Positions 37,010 to 49,067 of a stretch of 64,000 nt of DNA are shown here, piece after piece. The notes under the pieces were generated by a model, which had not been told where the DNA came from, searched no databases, and saw only the letters and a program-made list of their open reading frames with translations. Origin of the DNA: Epiperipatus broadwayi (taxonomy: Eukaryota > Onychophora > Udeonychophora > Euonychophora > Peripatidae); contig JAQFVV010000183.1 of the NCBI GenBank assembly GCA_028023455.1, positions 744,001 through 808,000 of the forward strand, read 5' to 3'. The position numbers and the translations under genes are program-made. The number at the start of each line of letters is the position of its first letter. Position 1 is the stretch's first letter.

Positions 37010-38455
37010 ACCATTCACAGTCTAATTTAGCATTCACAGTTGAATTTAGACCTTCATTTTACCCACTAGAAAGTGAAGTCAATCAAGCTATGAAAAAGAA
37101 GAATCTTCCAATTAATATATGAGTTTAGATATCTCAAGAACATAGCTATATTTCCTGATTAACTGATCTAATCATTATTATGATTTGAATTGCCAGTGGA
37201 ATCAGTTTTATATTTACTTGAAAAGGGTGCTAGAATTCTATACAAGAATTCACTGATCCATCACGTTGCATTGTCATTTACGAAGCAAATTATTAATAGA
37301 TCAAGAATTATATTTTCTTCTCATTTTAAGGCGTTTGTATGGATTAACTGTTAAACAAGCATATTGACAAATGTAATTCTATATAATAAATTCTAATAAA
37401 CTAACATTAATAATGCACAATGGAAAATTGATATTAAAGATTGTACAGTTCACAGACTAATTTAACGTTCACGGTTTAATTTAGGCCTTCTATAAATATA
37501 CTAGAAAGTGCAAGTTAATCAAACTATGAAAATAAAATATATTCCAATCATTTACGAGTCTGGACATTTCAAGAATGTAGTTATATTTCCTGATTCACTG
37601 GCCTACTATTTATTTACAACATACACTGCCAGCAAAATTATTTTTTTAATTTCTTTGACCAACGTTATTGTCTGAATTAACGTGTATGTGCTTTCCAATT
37701 TTATTTAATAACTTATCGTTTAAATATTTTAATTTGTTCTAATAAAATATTTATCTTGTATCATTCACGGTTGGATTTAGGTCTTTATTTTTACACACTA
37801 GAAAGTGCAAGTTAATCAAGCTATGAAAAAGAAGAATCTTCCATTCACATATGAGTTTAGATATCTCAGAAACATAGCTATATTTCCTGGTTAACTGACC
37901 TAATAATTATTACGATTTGAATTGCTAGTGGAATCAGTTTTATATTAATTTAAAAATGGCATCTTCATTTACGAAGCTAATTATTAAAAGATCGGGAATT
38001 ACATTTTCTTGTCATTTTAAAGCTTTTATATGAATCTTTCTTTTAGAATTTTCCACGGGCTTAAACACACATGTTGGCAAAGATGATTTATATATAATAA
38101 ATTCTAATAAACTAACATTAATAATGCACAATGAAAAGTTGATATTAAAGATAAATATTTTATTATAACAAATTAAAATATTTAAATGATAAATTATTAA
38201 ATAAAATTAGAAAGCGCATACATGCTAATCCAGACAATAATGTTGATCAAATAAATAAAAAACTGATTCTGCCAGCAGTGTATATTGTAAATAAAAAGTA
38301 GGCCAAGTAATCAGGAAATATAACAAGGTTTTTGAAATGTCCAGACTTGTAAATGTTCGGAACATATTTTCGTTTCATAGTTTACTAGTGTGTGATATAG
38401 AAGGCCTAAATTAATCCGTGAAACTTTAAATTAGACTGTGAATGGTACAATATAT
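37010..38455. repeat. Nested repeat block with direct and inverted copies
   Basis: A motif with TAATTTAGGCCTTC, CACTAGAAAGTG, CAAGCTATGAAAA, ATATTTCCTGATTAACTG and a 3' block AACTAACATTAATAATGCACA occurs at about 37018-37440 and 37758-38152 in direct orientation. A related unit lies at 37443-37757 and, inverted, at 38153-38455. The family is probably a MITE that inserted into or recombined with itself. No coding frame. Confidence 0.65.
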
Positions 38456-38629
38456 GTATATAGTTGAATTTCATTTGAGAAGATCTGTTTATTAATAGGC
38501 AAAGCCATGGTTGTGAGAGAATTTTAGTACAAATTTATGTTTTGATTTTAATATTATATGATTTTCTTTTTTTATTAAATAATATATGTTCAATACATAC
38601 ACATTCAGTAATATATATATTATTAAATA

Positions 38630-39955
38630 CATCTGGGTCTCGTTTTATGCGGATTTATTTAATGCGATTTTGAAGTTATGTGATTCATGTTTCTTCTTAA
38701 TATCTTTGTATATGGTTTTCTTTTATGCAATAAAAATTATTAGATCAGAAGTCAAGCTTTGATAATGAACTATTTCTTTAAATATTATAAATTTTGCACA
38801 TTTACATTATATTTAAAGTAATAGTGCATTATTGGAGTTCGACTTTCGTCTAATAATTTCAATATTTTCAGCGCTTTATAATAGTACTGTAATAGATTTT
38901 ATGCAATAAAAAAGTTCATAATTCACTTAAAATCAGAATTTCCCCATTTTATATACACACATTAAATTTTATAAGACTATAATGTAAATCTGTTCAACTT
39001 TATAGATGAAAAATACTATGTATGTTGTTGTTTTTGCATTTTAAATCACGTTCTATTTTTGCTTTTTATAAAAAGAGTACGTAATCAATTAATCATTTAG
39101 TATCCACAAGTTTTTTTTCCATGTGTCATGAATAATAGTGGTGGGCACAATTAAATTTGACAATTAAAATCTGATTTTTAATTGTAGTTAACCATTTAAA
39201 AATTGCATAATGTGATCTGAAATTAAGGTGATGTGAAATGATGAAATTTGATTTTTAAACGGAATTGAAAATTAAAAAATTAAAGACAAAAATAAGAATT
39301 TAATTTTTAATTGTTAGTTTTAATTAAATTTTTTCCAATAGTGGTGAGTCAGTGTCTTTTTATTATCATAAGTCTAAGTTCTTATTTTTATTTTAAACTT
39401 TTAGTTTATTCTAATGGAGAAAAAAACAAAACACCCAAGTAAATGAGTTTCTTTGAAAACAAAAATTTCAATTTTAGATCTCTTAGTGAAATGGAAAGGA
39501 TCAACAGTGATTGAAAAACATTTTAGTTATATTTCCTCTTCACTTCATTTAAGGAGAAGCTACAGTACCTCACATCACATCATAATGAATCTGATGTCTC
39601 AAATAGTGATAATGATTAAAATACCATACATGTATGCAAAAAATTTAAATTACACACAAAAATATATTGTTTTGAATAAAATTAAATACTGTAGTTAATA
39701 AAGAAAGTAAAAAAAGTTTGTCTTGTATCAATTTTTTTCAAATTTGAAATTTTTTATTAGTCATATTTTATTTTATTTTTTTTTTATGCGAATTTTAAAG
39801 TAATTCTACATTGTTGCTTTGCTTTTATGTGATTTTGGGAAAATTACAGTACGTATCCCCCATTTTCCAATGTAAGTTAAGTCTATTTTTGTGTGATTTT
39901 TTTTGTTGTGCATTTTCTGAGGAATCTATCTACCGCATAAAACGAGACCCAGGCG
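38630..39955 (+). mobile_element. Tigger-like MITE, copy C, with transposase relic
   Basis: Ends CATCTGGGTCTCG and the complement CGCCTGGGTCTCG with TA at 38628-38629 and 39956-39957. Near full-length match to copy B. The sub-terminal word TTTTATGCGG is intact on both sides. Confidence 0.85.
39414..39602 (+). pseudogene. Relic of a pogo/Tigger transposase N-terminus
   Basis: ATG at 39414 with a basic start (MEKKTKHPSK), a TGA at 39444-39446, then in the same frame KTKISILDLLVKWKGSTVIE and KHFSYISSSL. The pattern is a CENP-B/psq helix-turn-helix as in copy B; here the frame stays open longer. The DDE domain is absent, so this is a truncated passenger. Confidence 0.65.
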
Positions 39956-39995
39956 TATTGAAATACAAGTATAATGTATATACTTAACCTAGATT

Positions 39996-40085
39996 AATTT
40001 AAAGGGAATTTGAACCCAGACTTTTAACCTTCTTACAGTCATCCACTTTATTTAATATAACCGATATATATTATTGATTAATCAT
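39996..40085 (-). repeat. H2 3'-end fragment
   Basis: Minus strand gives AAGTCTGGGTTCAAATTCCC, the B-box-containing tail of the H2 family, preceded by a decayed GTTATATTAAATAAAGTGGA word. The ribozyme part is missing. Confidence 0.6.
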
Positions 40086-42145
40086 AAAACTTAAAATAAA
40101 ACAATTAGGTTTTAATTTAGAAATAATTTTTAAAGCTGATAAGAGATTTAAATATTTGTGAAAGGTATTGCCTAACATAAGAATCTGTATTTTGCTAAAT
40201 AAATATAGATTTTGATTAGAAAAAAAAATACATTTATAAGAAAAAAGTACAACTTATATCACAACAAGAATATATCAAAATATTATATACTTATGAGACA
40301 GTACAATTGTTGTAAACATTAAAACAATATAATAAAATTAAATAAATCCAATGTTTATAGAAGCATTAAACATATTTAATAATTATTAAAATAATAAAAA
40401 AATAAATTTTGTATGTATTTAAATATTTTGAAAAGTATAAATTAATATAACTGTATAAAATAAAATTTAAGAAATTGGACAGTACAATATCTACATATGT
40501 ATGTTTTATCAAGGATGGTAATAATAACAACCAGCATCTATGCAAAGAGAGTTAAGATATTTCAAACCACAATTGAAAACTCAATCAGGTGACTTTGGAG
40601 AGAACTTTATACTCATTCCGTATATAATATTTAAATTAGAAGTACATAATTCTATTAAAAAATTAAAAAATATATCAAAAGTTTTTGTCAAAATATATAT
40701 CTATTTATTTATGTTTTTTTCCAAAAGGTTTTGATTTATTTTTCCACTCGCGAATAGAATTATATGTTTTTAAATTAAGTATTATACCCTACTATCATAC
40801 CTGTTATATATATATCTATATATTGTGTGATGCTGAGCTCTAGAGGCACCTGTATGAGTTCCTAATTGTGTAATGAAATATTTAGAGTTTTGGAATATTA
40901 ATTACTACTTTTTTTATTTTATTGATATGGGTGATAATCTATTCTCATATTTATTTTCAAAGTATTGGCAGCTTTAGTATATATATATAGGTGCATGTTT
41001 TATTATTATTATTATATTTACATATAAAATATTTATAAACAATAAAGTATTATAGTAGCCTATTTATTACTTGATTGTCTTAATGGCATATTTCTATACT
41101 TGTTACTTTTTAACATAATATTATTTAATATAGTTTTAAAAAACCGTTGTACATTATAATAAACTGATATTTCATTTATTGTTGTATGTGGTGGCGGTAC
41201 ATTTTAATAAATAAAACATATATAAAAATCTGTCTAAATTTTATTAAAATGTTAGACTAAAAAGACTTATTTTCATTTAAGTATAATCATAATTCCATGA
41301 AAGTGAATCGTGTTTAAAAAAATATAAAATCTATTATTTATTGTTGATTTGATTTACGTAGCCAGCATAGTTCTATCTACATCCAAAAATATTAATGACA
41401 TAAATCTAGTAATAGCAGCTAAAAATTAAATAATATAGTAGCATTTTTTAAACCTACAACATTTATCTGGCGTTTTTATTATTATTGTCGTTGTTTTTGT
41501 TTGTTATCTATGCCTCAATATGTATTTGGTTTTAATTAGTTTTTTTATTATAAAAAGTGATTAAACTTTTCATATATATATATATGTGTGTGGGTGTTAA
41601 AGTTTAAATATTAGTAATAATAATAAAAAAACTATTAAAAAATTAAAATGACGTTACCTATTGCAGAATCAGTCGCTTGCATTAATTTATTCATTTGGCT
41701 GGTAAACACCCCCACTAAGGTCATTTTCTCTATAAAAAAAAAAAAAAAAACAGGTTTATATTAAAAACTTATACTACATGTTTAATAATATTAAAAACAG
41801 CTATTTATTTTATGCTATTATGACATTCATTATGGAACCTATATTATCTAAACACTTTAAACAAATATTTTAAGTATTATAAATCATGTTTCACAAACTA
41901 CCGTATTCAATACAATAAAATTAAGGTAAAATACTGATGCTTCAACAAGATAATACTTACTCTCAACTGGGTAAAGAAGTGATCACATGGTTGTTGCAGA
42001 GATAGTTATTGCATCATATCGTTGCTGACTGGCTTAAATGTGAGTAGTTTTCTTTCATTTGCATGTGAAAACATACTAATGGTAATTTCATTGTTTCATC
42101 ATGTTTGTTAATACAGTGTGTTTTTTTTTAAATTTTCTATAGCTT
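40086..42145. other. No gene seen
   Basis: Very AT-rich. The frame at 40540-40734 has no motif. A 17-bp A run lies near 41733. Confidence 0.4.
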
Positions 42146-42149
42146 CTGT

Positions 42150-42490
42150 ACATACTCTTTGATGATGATTGTTATATGTGAAAATGATTGTAGTATTTGA
42201 AAAAATTATTTGATGGTCAATGTCTAACACCATGTTGAAATGTTTTTCTTACTGCATTAACATGCTCATTTCTTCTAGCTCTTATCTTATGTGTACGATT
42301 ATGCACATGTCACATGCAATTTCACAGAATTCTTGAGTTTCTAAAGCAATTAAATCCTTAGGTTTGGTTAGAATGCTATTAATTTTTTGTTCAGTGGAAA
42401 CTCTCTCGGCATCTTTGTACATGCCCAATTTTGTTGTGTTTCCTTTTATATATGGTATGCATACTCTAAAAAAAGCATTCATTTCTTTTT
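42150..42490 (-). pseudogene. Decayed PLE fragment (pre-endonuclease region)
   Basis: The minus frame 42482-42282 spells RVCIPYIKGNTTK, then KPKDLIALETQEFCEIACDMC. It aligns with ILPYIKGVTDR and KDKIALECHGVYEIPCRVC in PLE-B. The C-x2-C pair precedes the GIY-YIG motif in PLEs. Further on (about 42280-42230) RRNEHVNAVRK matches the nuclease helix. The fragment is broken and ends before any 3' structure. Confidence 0.75.
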
Positions 42491-42752
42491 ATTGTTTGGA
42501 GTGTTGCATTTAGTGTATTGTTCTTTTTATAATGATATTATTACAACTGTTCATTAATAAGATATCATGTATGTGTCGGATCTTTTATTTGATTTCATAA
42601 ATATTGTTGCTGCTGAAAACATGATTTATAAAACTTCATTTTTTGCCATGAAAATCTTTATTTCAATATATATATATATATGTGTGTGTGTAATTATATA
42701 ATTGAATATTTATAAATACAGTAATCAGATATATTTTAAAAATTTTATCAAT

Positions 42753-42793
42753 TTAGGAGCGCTTTGACTATCCTTGTAGTCTTTGTCAACTAA
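42753..42793 (-). ncRNA. Hammerhead-like fold, PLE-A type
   Basis: Minus strand: stem I TTAG/CTAA, core TTGACAA plus A, stem II GACTA/TAGTC (5 bp), then AAAGCGCTC where the consensus GAAA has lost its G. Stem II shows a C-G for U-A exchange against 9588-9629. Confidence 0.5.
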
Positions 42794-42890
42794 CACTTTG
42801 AAAGGCTAACCTTCCCACAATTCTATAATCTTAATGTTTGCTGCCTGCCTGTTAATTACCGAATTGTGGGAAAGTTAGCCTTTCAAAGTG

Positions 42891-42932
42891 TTAGTTGATA
42901 AAGATTACGAGGATACTCAAAAGCACTTCTAA
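42891..42932 (+). ncRNA. Hammerhead-like fold, PLE-A type, decayed
   Basis: Stem I TTAG 42891-42894 and CTAA 42929-42932, core TTGATAA plus A, stem II GATTA/TACTC with one mismatch, AAAA instead of GAAA. Confidence 0.4.
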
Positions 42933-43028
42933 GTGGATAAAATTTTAAAAATATATCTGATTACTCTATTTATAAATATTCAATTATATAATTACGTATA
43001 TTGCTTTGAAGAAATACAGACATCAAAT

Positions 43029-43837
43029 TATATATATATATACTAACCCCATATTAATTATCATCACAATTTAGTGAAGAAATCAATAAAATTTCTATTC
43101 TTCATTACATTTATTGTTCAAATTAATTATTGTTACAATTTAGTATAGAAATTAATAAAATTTCTTTTTTCATTATATATTGTACTAGAACATTATGGCA
43201 TTGGGCTTAAACTCTTCCATTTCCATTTCATTAAAAATAAAGGAACATTTTTTTAATTAAAAAATAAAAATAAAAATATATGCTTTTAAGGATATTTTTT
43301 TGATAAACTTATTTCTTTTCTTACCAAATAATCAGATCAAGTAAGATGATTAATCTGCTATTTCTATTGTAAGTTAAAATATTAATTAATTAAAAATTTA
43401 AAAAACAAAAAAATATATAAAGTCTTTGCATATTTGGTCACCTAATTCAGCAATTGGTAGGCTATAAAATGACTTTCTTTTCATTGTTCTCTTTTTTCTG
43501 CCTGAAGCTGACATAGATTGAAGGAATATAACTTATTAGAAGAAAAATATAATAATTTCCTATTGTAAGTTGCTATTAAAAAGTAGCTAATATTCCAATA
43601 AAGAAATGGAAAATAATGTCTATAAAGGAATAGCCAGTATGAATAAGTGAACCCTATCTTAATCAACCCATTTTTTTACATGTGTGTCTGATGTCTGAGA
43701 AATTAAATTTGCATATTTGGCCTTCTATTGAGAGATTTTGCAAACTTTTTTGTTCCAGCTTTAAAATTCACTTATATTTTTTTAATTTTAAAGCAGTATT
43801 TCATTTGCTTATAATGAATGTTTTCTATATATGTAAA
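43029..43837. other. No gene seen
   Basis: AT-rich spacer. A direct repeat (TTAGTGAAGAAATCAATAAAATTTC-like) recurs near 43071 and 43140. Confidence 0.45.
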
Positions 43838-43975
43838 TAGAGGGATTTGAACTCAGAAGTTTTTAATATATTCATTCTCCAATCTATTTCAAGCATGACT
43901 ACACTCATGTGAAAAAGATACATGATCCCAAATATATACATTTCATGCCCACCAGCATTCATCAGCTAGGAGATT
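43838..43975 (-). mobile_element. H2 unit, minus, truncated at the junction with the array
   Basis: Ends at the left in a B-box-like word (GAGTTCAAATCCC on the minus strand at about 43843-43855) and starts in stem I of the hammerhead at 43975, where a plus-oriented array begins. This is another head-to-head pair. Confidence 0.7.
43924..43970 (-). ncRNA. Hammerhead of the H2 family with intact core
   Basis: Minus strand: CTGATGA (43965-43959), stem II ATGCT (43958-43954) with GGCAT (43949-43945, one U-G pair), GAAA (43944-43941), and an A/T stem III. Stem I then closes with one mismatch (CC/GG kept). All conserved core bases are present. Of the H2 copies here this is the best candidate for activity. 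Confidence 0.65.
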
Positions 43976-43983
43976 GTGATCTG

Positions 43984-44413
43984 GTCCAGCTGATGAGTAC
44001 TGGTTTGAAGTGAAATGTATATATTGGTGATCAAGTATCTTTTTCACATGTGTGTGGTCATGTGGTCAAGTCCAGCTGATGAGTGCTGGTTTGGAGTGAA
44101 ATGTGTATATTGGTGATCATGTATCTTTTTCACGTGTGTGTGGTCATGTGGTCAAGTCCAGCTGATGAGTGCTGGTTTGGAGTGAAATGTGTATATTGGT
44201 GATCATGTATCTTTTTCACATGTGTGTGGTCATGTGATCTAGTGCAGCTGATGAGTGCTGGTTTGGAGTGAAATGTGTATATTGGTGATCATGTATCTTT
44301 TTCACATGTGTGTGGTCATGTGATCTAGTCCAGCTGATGAGTGCTGGTTTGGAGTGAAATGTGTATATTGGTGATCATGTATCTTTTTTACATGTGTGTG
44401 GTCAGGTGTATCA
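43984..44413 (+). repeat. Tandem array, 5 x 86 bp, each monomer with a hammerhead core
   Basis: GTCCAGCTGATGAG or a near variant recurs at 43984, 44070, 44156, 44242 and 44328, exactly 86 bp apart. Each monomer holds CTGATGA, a spacer, GAAA, an alternating purine/pyrimidine stem III and TTGGTGATC, whose GATC and TTGG can pair with GATC and CCAG before the core. Stem II (GTGCT against GGAGT) is weak in monomers 2-5. Monomers 2-5 are almost identical, so amplification was recent. Confidence 0.85.
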
Positions 44414-44485
44414 GTTGCTTGAAATAAATTGAAAGCTGAATAGACTAAAAAATCCTCAGTTCAAATATTTCTCTACTTTTTTCAA
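44414..44485 (+). repeat. H2 tail after the array
   Basis: GTATCAGTTGC through CCTCAGTTCAAATATTTCTC, the decayed B-box tail of the H2 family. Confidence 0.55.
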
Positions 44486-46010
44486 ATATTTTAATTTCAA
44501 AAAAATTCTGAAAGTGTCACTATAATCAAAAAAGTGGAAATTTCAAAGTATGATAAGTTCCACAATGATGAGCACTCATTGAATTCTTGGCAGCCTTGAA
44601 CTTTGCAATAATTTTGTGATATTACTTTACTAAAATATTACAAATGACTAAAAACTTGATTTTTTGGAAAGTTTATAATTATTTTTGCATAATAATTGTA
44701 TGATAATTATTAGAAATGAAAATATATATTATTACATATTAATTTTCTACAAAATGTTTTATTTTTAAAAATAAAAGATTATATTATTCTTAGTAATGTT
44801 GGTACACTTAAATTCAGTCTGTGAAAATTGTGTCAGTAAGCCAGCCTCTTAGAAAATGTAGTAATATCATAAATATTAAATTTAAACTTGTAAAGTATAA
44901 GTTGTAATATTTACTAAGGCAATAAACCTAAAGCATGTGTGGTTGAAAATGCAAAGGTAGGGACCTCTACAGGTCTTAACCACAAGCTTACACATTGGAA
45001 GAAAAGATTTATTAGATATTAATAATTATTTGTTGAGATTTTAAAAACAAACATCCAACAAAGATGATTTCATTCATTTTTCAAATTGACTTTGCTTCTC
45101 CTGGCAGTTGAATGATTAAACTATGCTTTGTTTTGATTAAAATCTATTTCTTACAATAATTCTTGAAATCAAATGTGTTTTTTTTTTTAATTTATTTAAT
45201 TTCTAAACAAAAATATTTATCAAATGAGGTCAAATTTATTATATTCTGATAAATAATGATTGTTTAATATTAAAATGAAAGTTGAAAGCTTATATCAAGT
45301 GAGAACAAAGAAATCTGTCTAGAGTACAGGAGGGTTAATAAGTACTGATGGCATTAACAGACAGATATGACTGGTCTGCTTTTCAGAATGTTTTTTACTG
45401 CTAAAAGTTTTATTTAAATAGTTTACAGTAGAGGAGAGAGAGAAGGATGTACTACCTGTAAAGAATAAAAAAGGGATTCTTATAGTCAGTGTTTTGAATA
45501 GAACCAGAGCTATAAACAATATTTTATTATGGTATCAAATATGCATTTGCTAAGTAATCTAAAATAAGAAATCTATCAACCAAAAAATGGGCATCCCTTT
45601 TAATGGTATCAATCACAAGCTATTAAACCATAAAAGCATCAATTAGCATGTAACAGAAAATCAAGAGATAGTACATTCTTGGAACTATGAACTTCATGTT
45701 TGTGAATGTATTTTGGGGGTATTTTTTTAGACTCTTTCACATCTTTGTGTACATACATTTTTTAAATTTTAATTTTATATTTGTAAAGAAAATGCTAATT
45801 TACTTCATTGGAGAATAGTTTAACTATAAAAATAATACATTTGTAATTTTACTTTTATTGATAAATAAAATGTCTATCTACTTATTCCTGACAGCATTCC
45901 AAAGTAATTATAAAAATCTTTGAAGTATAAGGGTGTGTGATTTATAAAAAATAATTATCAATAGAGAGATTAATGAGATAGCAGTTACGGGTAATACTAG
46001 TCCAAGGCAA
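44486..46010. other. No gene seen
   Basis: AT-rich spacer; the minus frame at 45319-45519 has no motif. Confidence 0.4.
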
Positions 46011-46014
46011 AATA

Positions 46015-46059
46015 ATAACAACAACAACAACAATAATAATAATAATAATAATGATAATA

Positions 46060-46117
<58 letters not shown>

Positions 46118-46535
46118 GAAGAGAGAAGAAGAAGAAGAAGAAGAAGAAGAAGAAGAAGAAGAAGAAGAAGAAGAAGAAGAAGAAGAAGAAGAAGAAGAAG
46201 AAGAAGAAGAAGAAGAAGAAGAAGAAGAAGAAGAAGAAGAAGAAGAAGAAGAAGAAGAAGAAGAAGAAGAAGAAGAAGAAGAAGAAGAAGAAGAAGAAGA
46301 AGAAGAAGAAGAAGAAGAAGAAGAAGAAGAAGAAGAAGAAGAAGAAGAAGAAGAAGAAGAAGAAGAAGAAGAAGAAGAAGAAGAAGAAGAAGAAGAAGAA
46401 GAAGAAGAAGAAGAAGAAGAAGAAGAAGAAGAAGAAGAAGAAGAAGAAGAAGAAGAAGAAGAAGAAGAAGAAGAAGAAGAAGAAGAAGAAGAAGAAGAAG
46501 AAGAAGAAGAAGAAGAAGAAGAAGAAGAAGAAGAA
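46015..46535. repeat. Compound microsatellite (AAC)n(AAT)n(GAA)n
   Basis: AAC units, then AAT units with a few ATG interruptions (46030-46118), then from about 46125 to 46535 an uninterrupted GAA tract of about 137 units. The long Leu/Lys/Ile frames here are artefacts of the repeat. Confidence 0.98.
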
Positions 46536-46539
46536 TGGT

Positions 46540-47160
46540 TAATTTATCATATAGGATGAAATGCCATGTAATTTTAAATAACTGGCACTCATTAGTTATA
46601 AATATTTCACCACATGTTCCATTGGTTAACAACTGCCACAATTATAGAAAAAAATATAGTTAAGCTATTATTAAAATTATATATTGTGGTAAAAGTGATA
46701 TGCTATATGATACATTTGATCACACAACTAAGATAGAAAAAACCAAGATAGTTTATATGAGTGAGTAATAGCATATAAGACCCTCTGATTGACTGGTTTA
46801 GTATAGATTTAGTGCATATTGCTAACTAAAAATTTGTATACATATATATGAAATTCCATGAGATAGTGGTTTAGCAAGTCCACTTTTTATGATAATAAGA
46901 TTTAAACCCAGTTGGTAAACCTTAGAAAAAAATCTCAGGTTTAAAGAAGATTTACATCTTTTCCAAATATTTAACTTGTTTCTAATTTAACTCAACATTT
47001 ATTTATTGGACATAAAAAATAATAATTGGTTACTCTTAATTAGAGAATAAATAAGAAGCACCAAAAACAACTTAACCTTCACAATTCAGCAATTGGCAAT
47101 TTAGTTATGCCTTCTTGTTTCTATTTTCTATTTTTGGAGGGCTATTCAAGTGACATTTAT
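46540..47160. other. No gene seen
   Basis: AT-rich spacer. Confidence 0.45.
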
Positions 47161-47162
47161 TT

Positions 47163-47262
47163 TTCCATGTATCATAGCATTGGCCGGGAAGCGAACCTGC
47201 TAACCCGGGACAACTGCTTTTAAGACAGCTGTGCTGACCTCTCAACTACCAATGTTTGACAG
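47163..47262 (-). repeat. tRNA-derived SINE family T1 copy
   Basis: Minus strand shows the same order as at 18858: A-box-like TAGTTGAGAGG, B-box-like GGTTCGCTTCCC, GGCCAATGCTATGA, then an A-rich end. Confidence 0.8.
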
Positions 47263-48194
47263 TGACATTTCTTTGCATGTTGGATGGTGAAGAAGTTTTC
47301 TTCTGTCAAAAATTACGTACATTTCTAATGCGATGTTACTTAATAATTACATTTATGTAAACTAGTATGATTCAATATCACAGGTTATTAAAAATGAAAT
47401 ACTTTTTCTGATCTGGAATATACAATTCGAAAATTGTCAAGTAAGAAGCTGATTTAAAAATCTAACTACTAAATAGAGGTCATACTCTATTTTTAGATTA
47501 TCAATAAATGTTGATTTATTTAATAAATTGGCTTAAAATGGGTGGCAATTAGACCATTACATATGATATATCAGCTTCTGGTCAAGTACATTATTATAAT
47601 ACATTTTTTATATTCACATTTTGGAATTTGTTCACCATTCTTACATTCTTCCTACCACCCTAACTAATATCACTACAACACATTATACAAAATTGCTTTA
47701 TAATGTCTATTTTTTAATAATGCACTTAATGACAATAATTTTTTTTATAAAAAACATAAATCATCATTAATCATTTTTATTACATTAAACTTTATTACAT
47801 ATCATTTAACTTTAGATATAAACTTTAAATTTAATAAAACATGAAAAAAAACTAGTTGTGGATCACTTCCATTGTTTATCTTTCTGCCTTTTTATTCTTA
47901 CAGTAAGATCTTATATTTTTAAAATATACATTTAACATTTATTCTTTTACATTTCAAACATATATCTGCACATGCCATTCAAAATACTATTATGGCTTCT
48001 GTGACATATTTTTGCTAACCAGAAAGTTTAAGTTAGATAAGTCCAATGTAGTTTTTTAAATCCTATATAGTGATGTTTTGGATTTATCAATATATTCTTT
48101 GTAAGTACTATGCTATTATGTACATATCTTAATCATGAAAAATACAAAATACACAAAGGATAATTTTTATTTGATTAGAAGTAAAACTTTATGT
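47263..48194. other. No gene seen
   Basis: AT-rich spacer. Confidence 0.45.
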
Positions 48195-48285
48195 TCATAT
48201 ATATATGTTAATTCTAATGTTTTCACGGATAAAAGATGTCATATTATTATTACTATTTGCGGGATATTCCGTGTAGTGAAAAAGC

Positions 48286-48335
48286 TAAATGCTGACGTTT
48301 CAGTACAATATCAAGTACCTTCCTCAGAGCGTCCT
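48286..48335 (-). ncRNA. Hammerhead-like fold, PLE-B type
   Basis: Minus strand: core CTGAGGA (48327-48321) plus an extra A, stem II GGTAC/GTACT (one G-U pair, explained if a CpG decayed), GAAA, then CGTC^ (48297-48294) with minimal stem III, stem I GCT/AGC. CTGANGA and GAAA both fit the consensus. Confidence 0.6.
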
Positions 48336-49067
48336 CTTTCTCAAATCATAAGAATGCATGTGAGATTTAAAATCGTTTTTATCGTTTTCTTTCTCCTCAT
48401 ATTTAAATTCTATTGGTTGAGAAGTTTTAAAATTTATTTTCTCTTCCAATAGTTTCTTCCAAATGTTGTTAATCTTCTTTAACTCACACCTTTCATTTAT
48501 GCTCTTGGGCCTTTTAAAAATCTCTATAGCTTCTCTTAGCAATCTCTGGTCATATTGTTCAATTTTTGCTAAAATATTTGTTTTTTCAAAATTGATATCA
48601 TGATTTGTTAATTTAATATGAGAATAAATAGCTGATGAATTGGATTTTTCTCTCACTGCCAGAATGTGTTCTTCCTTTCTAATATTTATTCTACGATTAG
48701 TCTGTCCTATATATGTATGTGGACAGACCCTACATGGAATTTCATACACACCATGACACTCCAAAGCAATTTTATCTTTAGGAAGAGGAAATATTTCACT
48801 AATTTTTTTATAAGTAGTGTAAATTGTGTGAATATTATTATTCTTTAAAATGTTACCAATTCTATCAGTTACTCCTTTAATATATGGCAAAATTGTCTTA
48901 ATTTTTGATGTATCAAAATCTTTTTTCTTTTGATATGTATAAGCCCTATTAATAATTTTGTAATTAAAACCATTATGAAGAAGCATTTTATTAGTAGCAA
49001 AAAGGTCCCGGTGAAAATGGCTATCATCAGAAAGTCTCTTTGTTCTATCCAATAATGTCTTTGCCAC
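48324..49067 (-). pseudogene. PLE-B C-terminal ORF with GIY-YIG endonuclease (inverted copy)
   Basis: 247 codons without a stop. It begins in the post-RT region (TLLDRTKRLSDD), passes YIKGVTDRIGNILK, the C-x2-C word CRVC and the nuclease core (HTYIGQTNRR, then RKEEH), and ends in a charged tail. It keeps about 17 nt before the nuclease core that the plus copy lacks. Without an RT it is a fragment. Confidence 0.9.

Larger units (their letters stand above)
42683..43028. mobile_element. Two PLE-A 3' ends, head to head
   Basis: A minus copy (42683-42850) and a plus copy (42860-43028) form a long inverted repeat of about 345 bp. Each starts inside the last codons of a PLE-A-type ORF (NRQAANIKI then LWEG or LWES and a stop). 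Each then has the same 3' region that flanks the intact PLE-A at 9485-9700, with a hammerhead-like fold in each arm (42753-42793 and 42891-42932). Confidence 0.85.

Noticed and set aside
43984-44413. CRISPR-like array
   Set aside because: Whole 86-bp monomers repeat with no unique spacers, and the sequence is eukaryotic.
45997-46641. Long open frames of repeated Leu, Lys or Ile
   Set aside because: They are translations of the GAA/AAT microsatellite.
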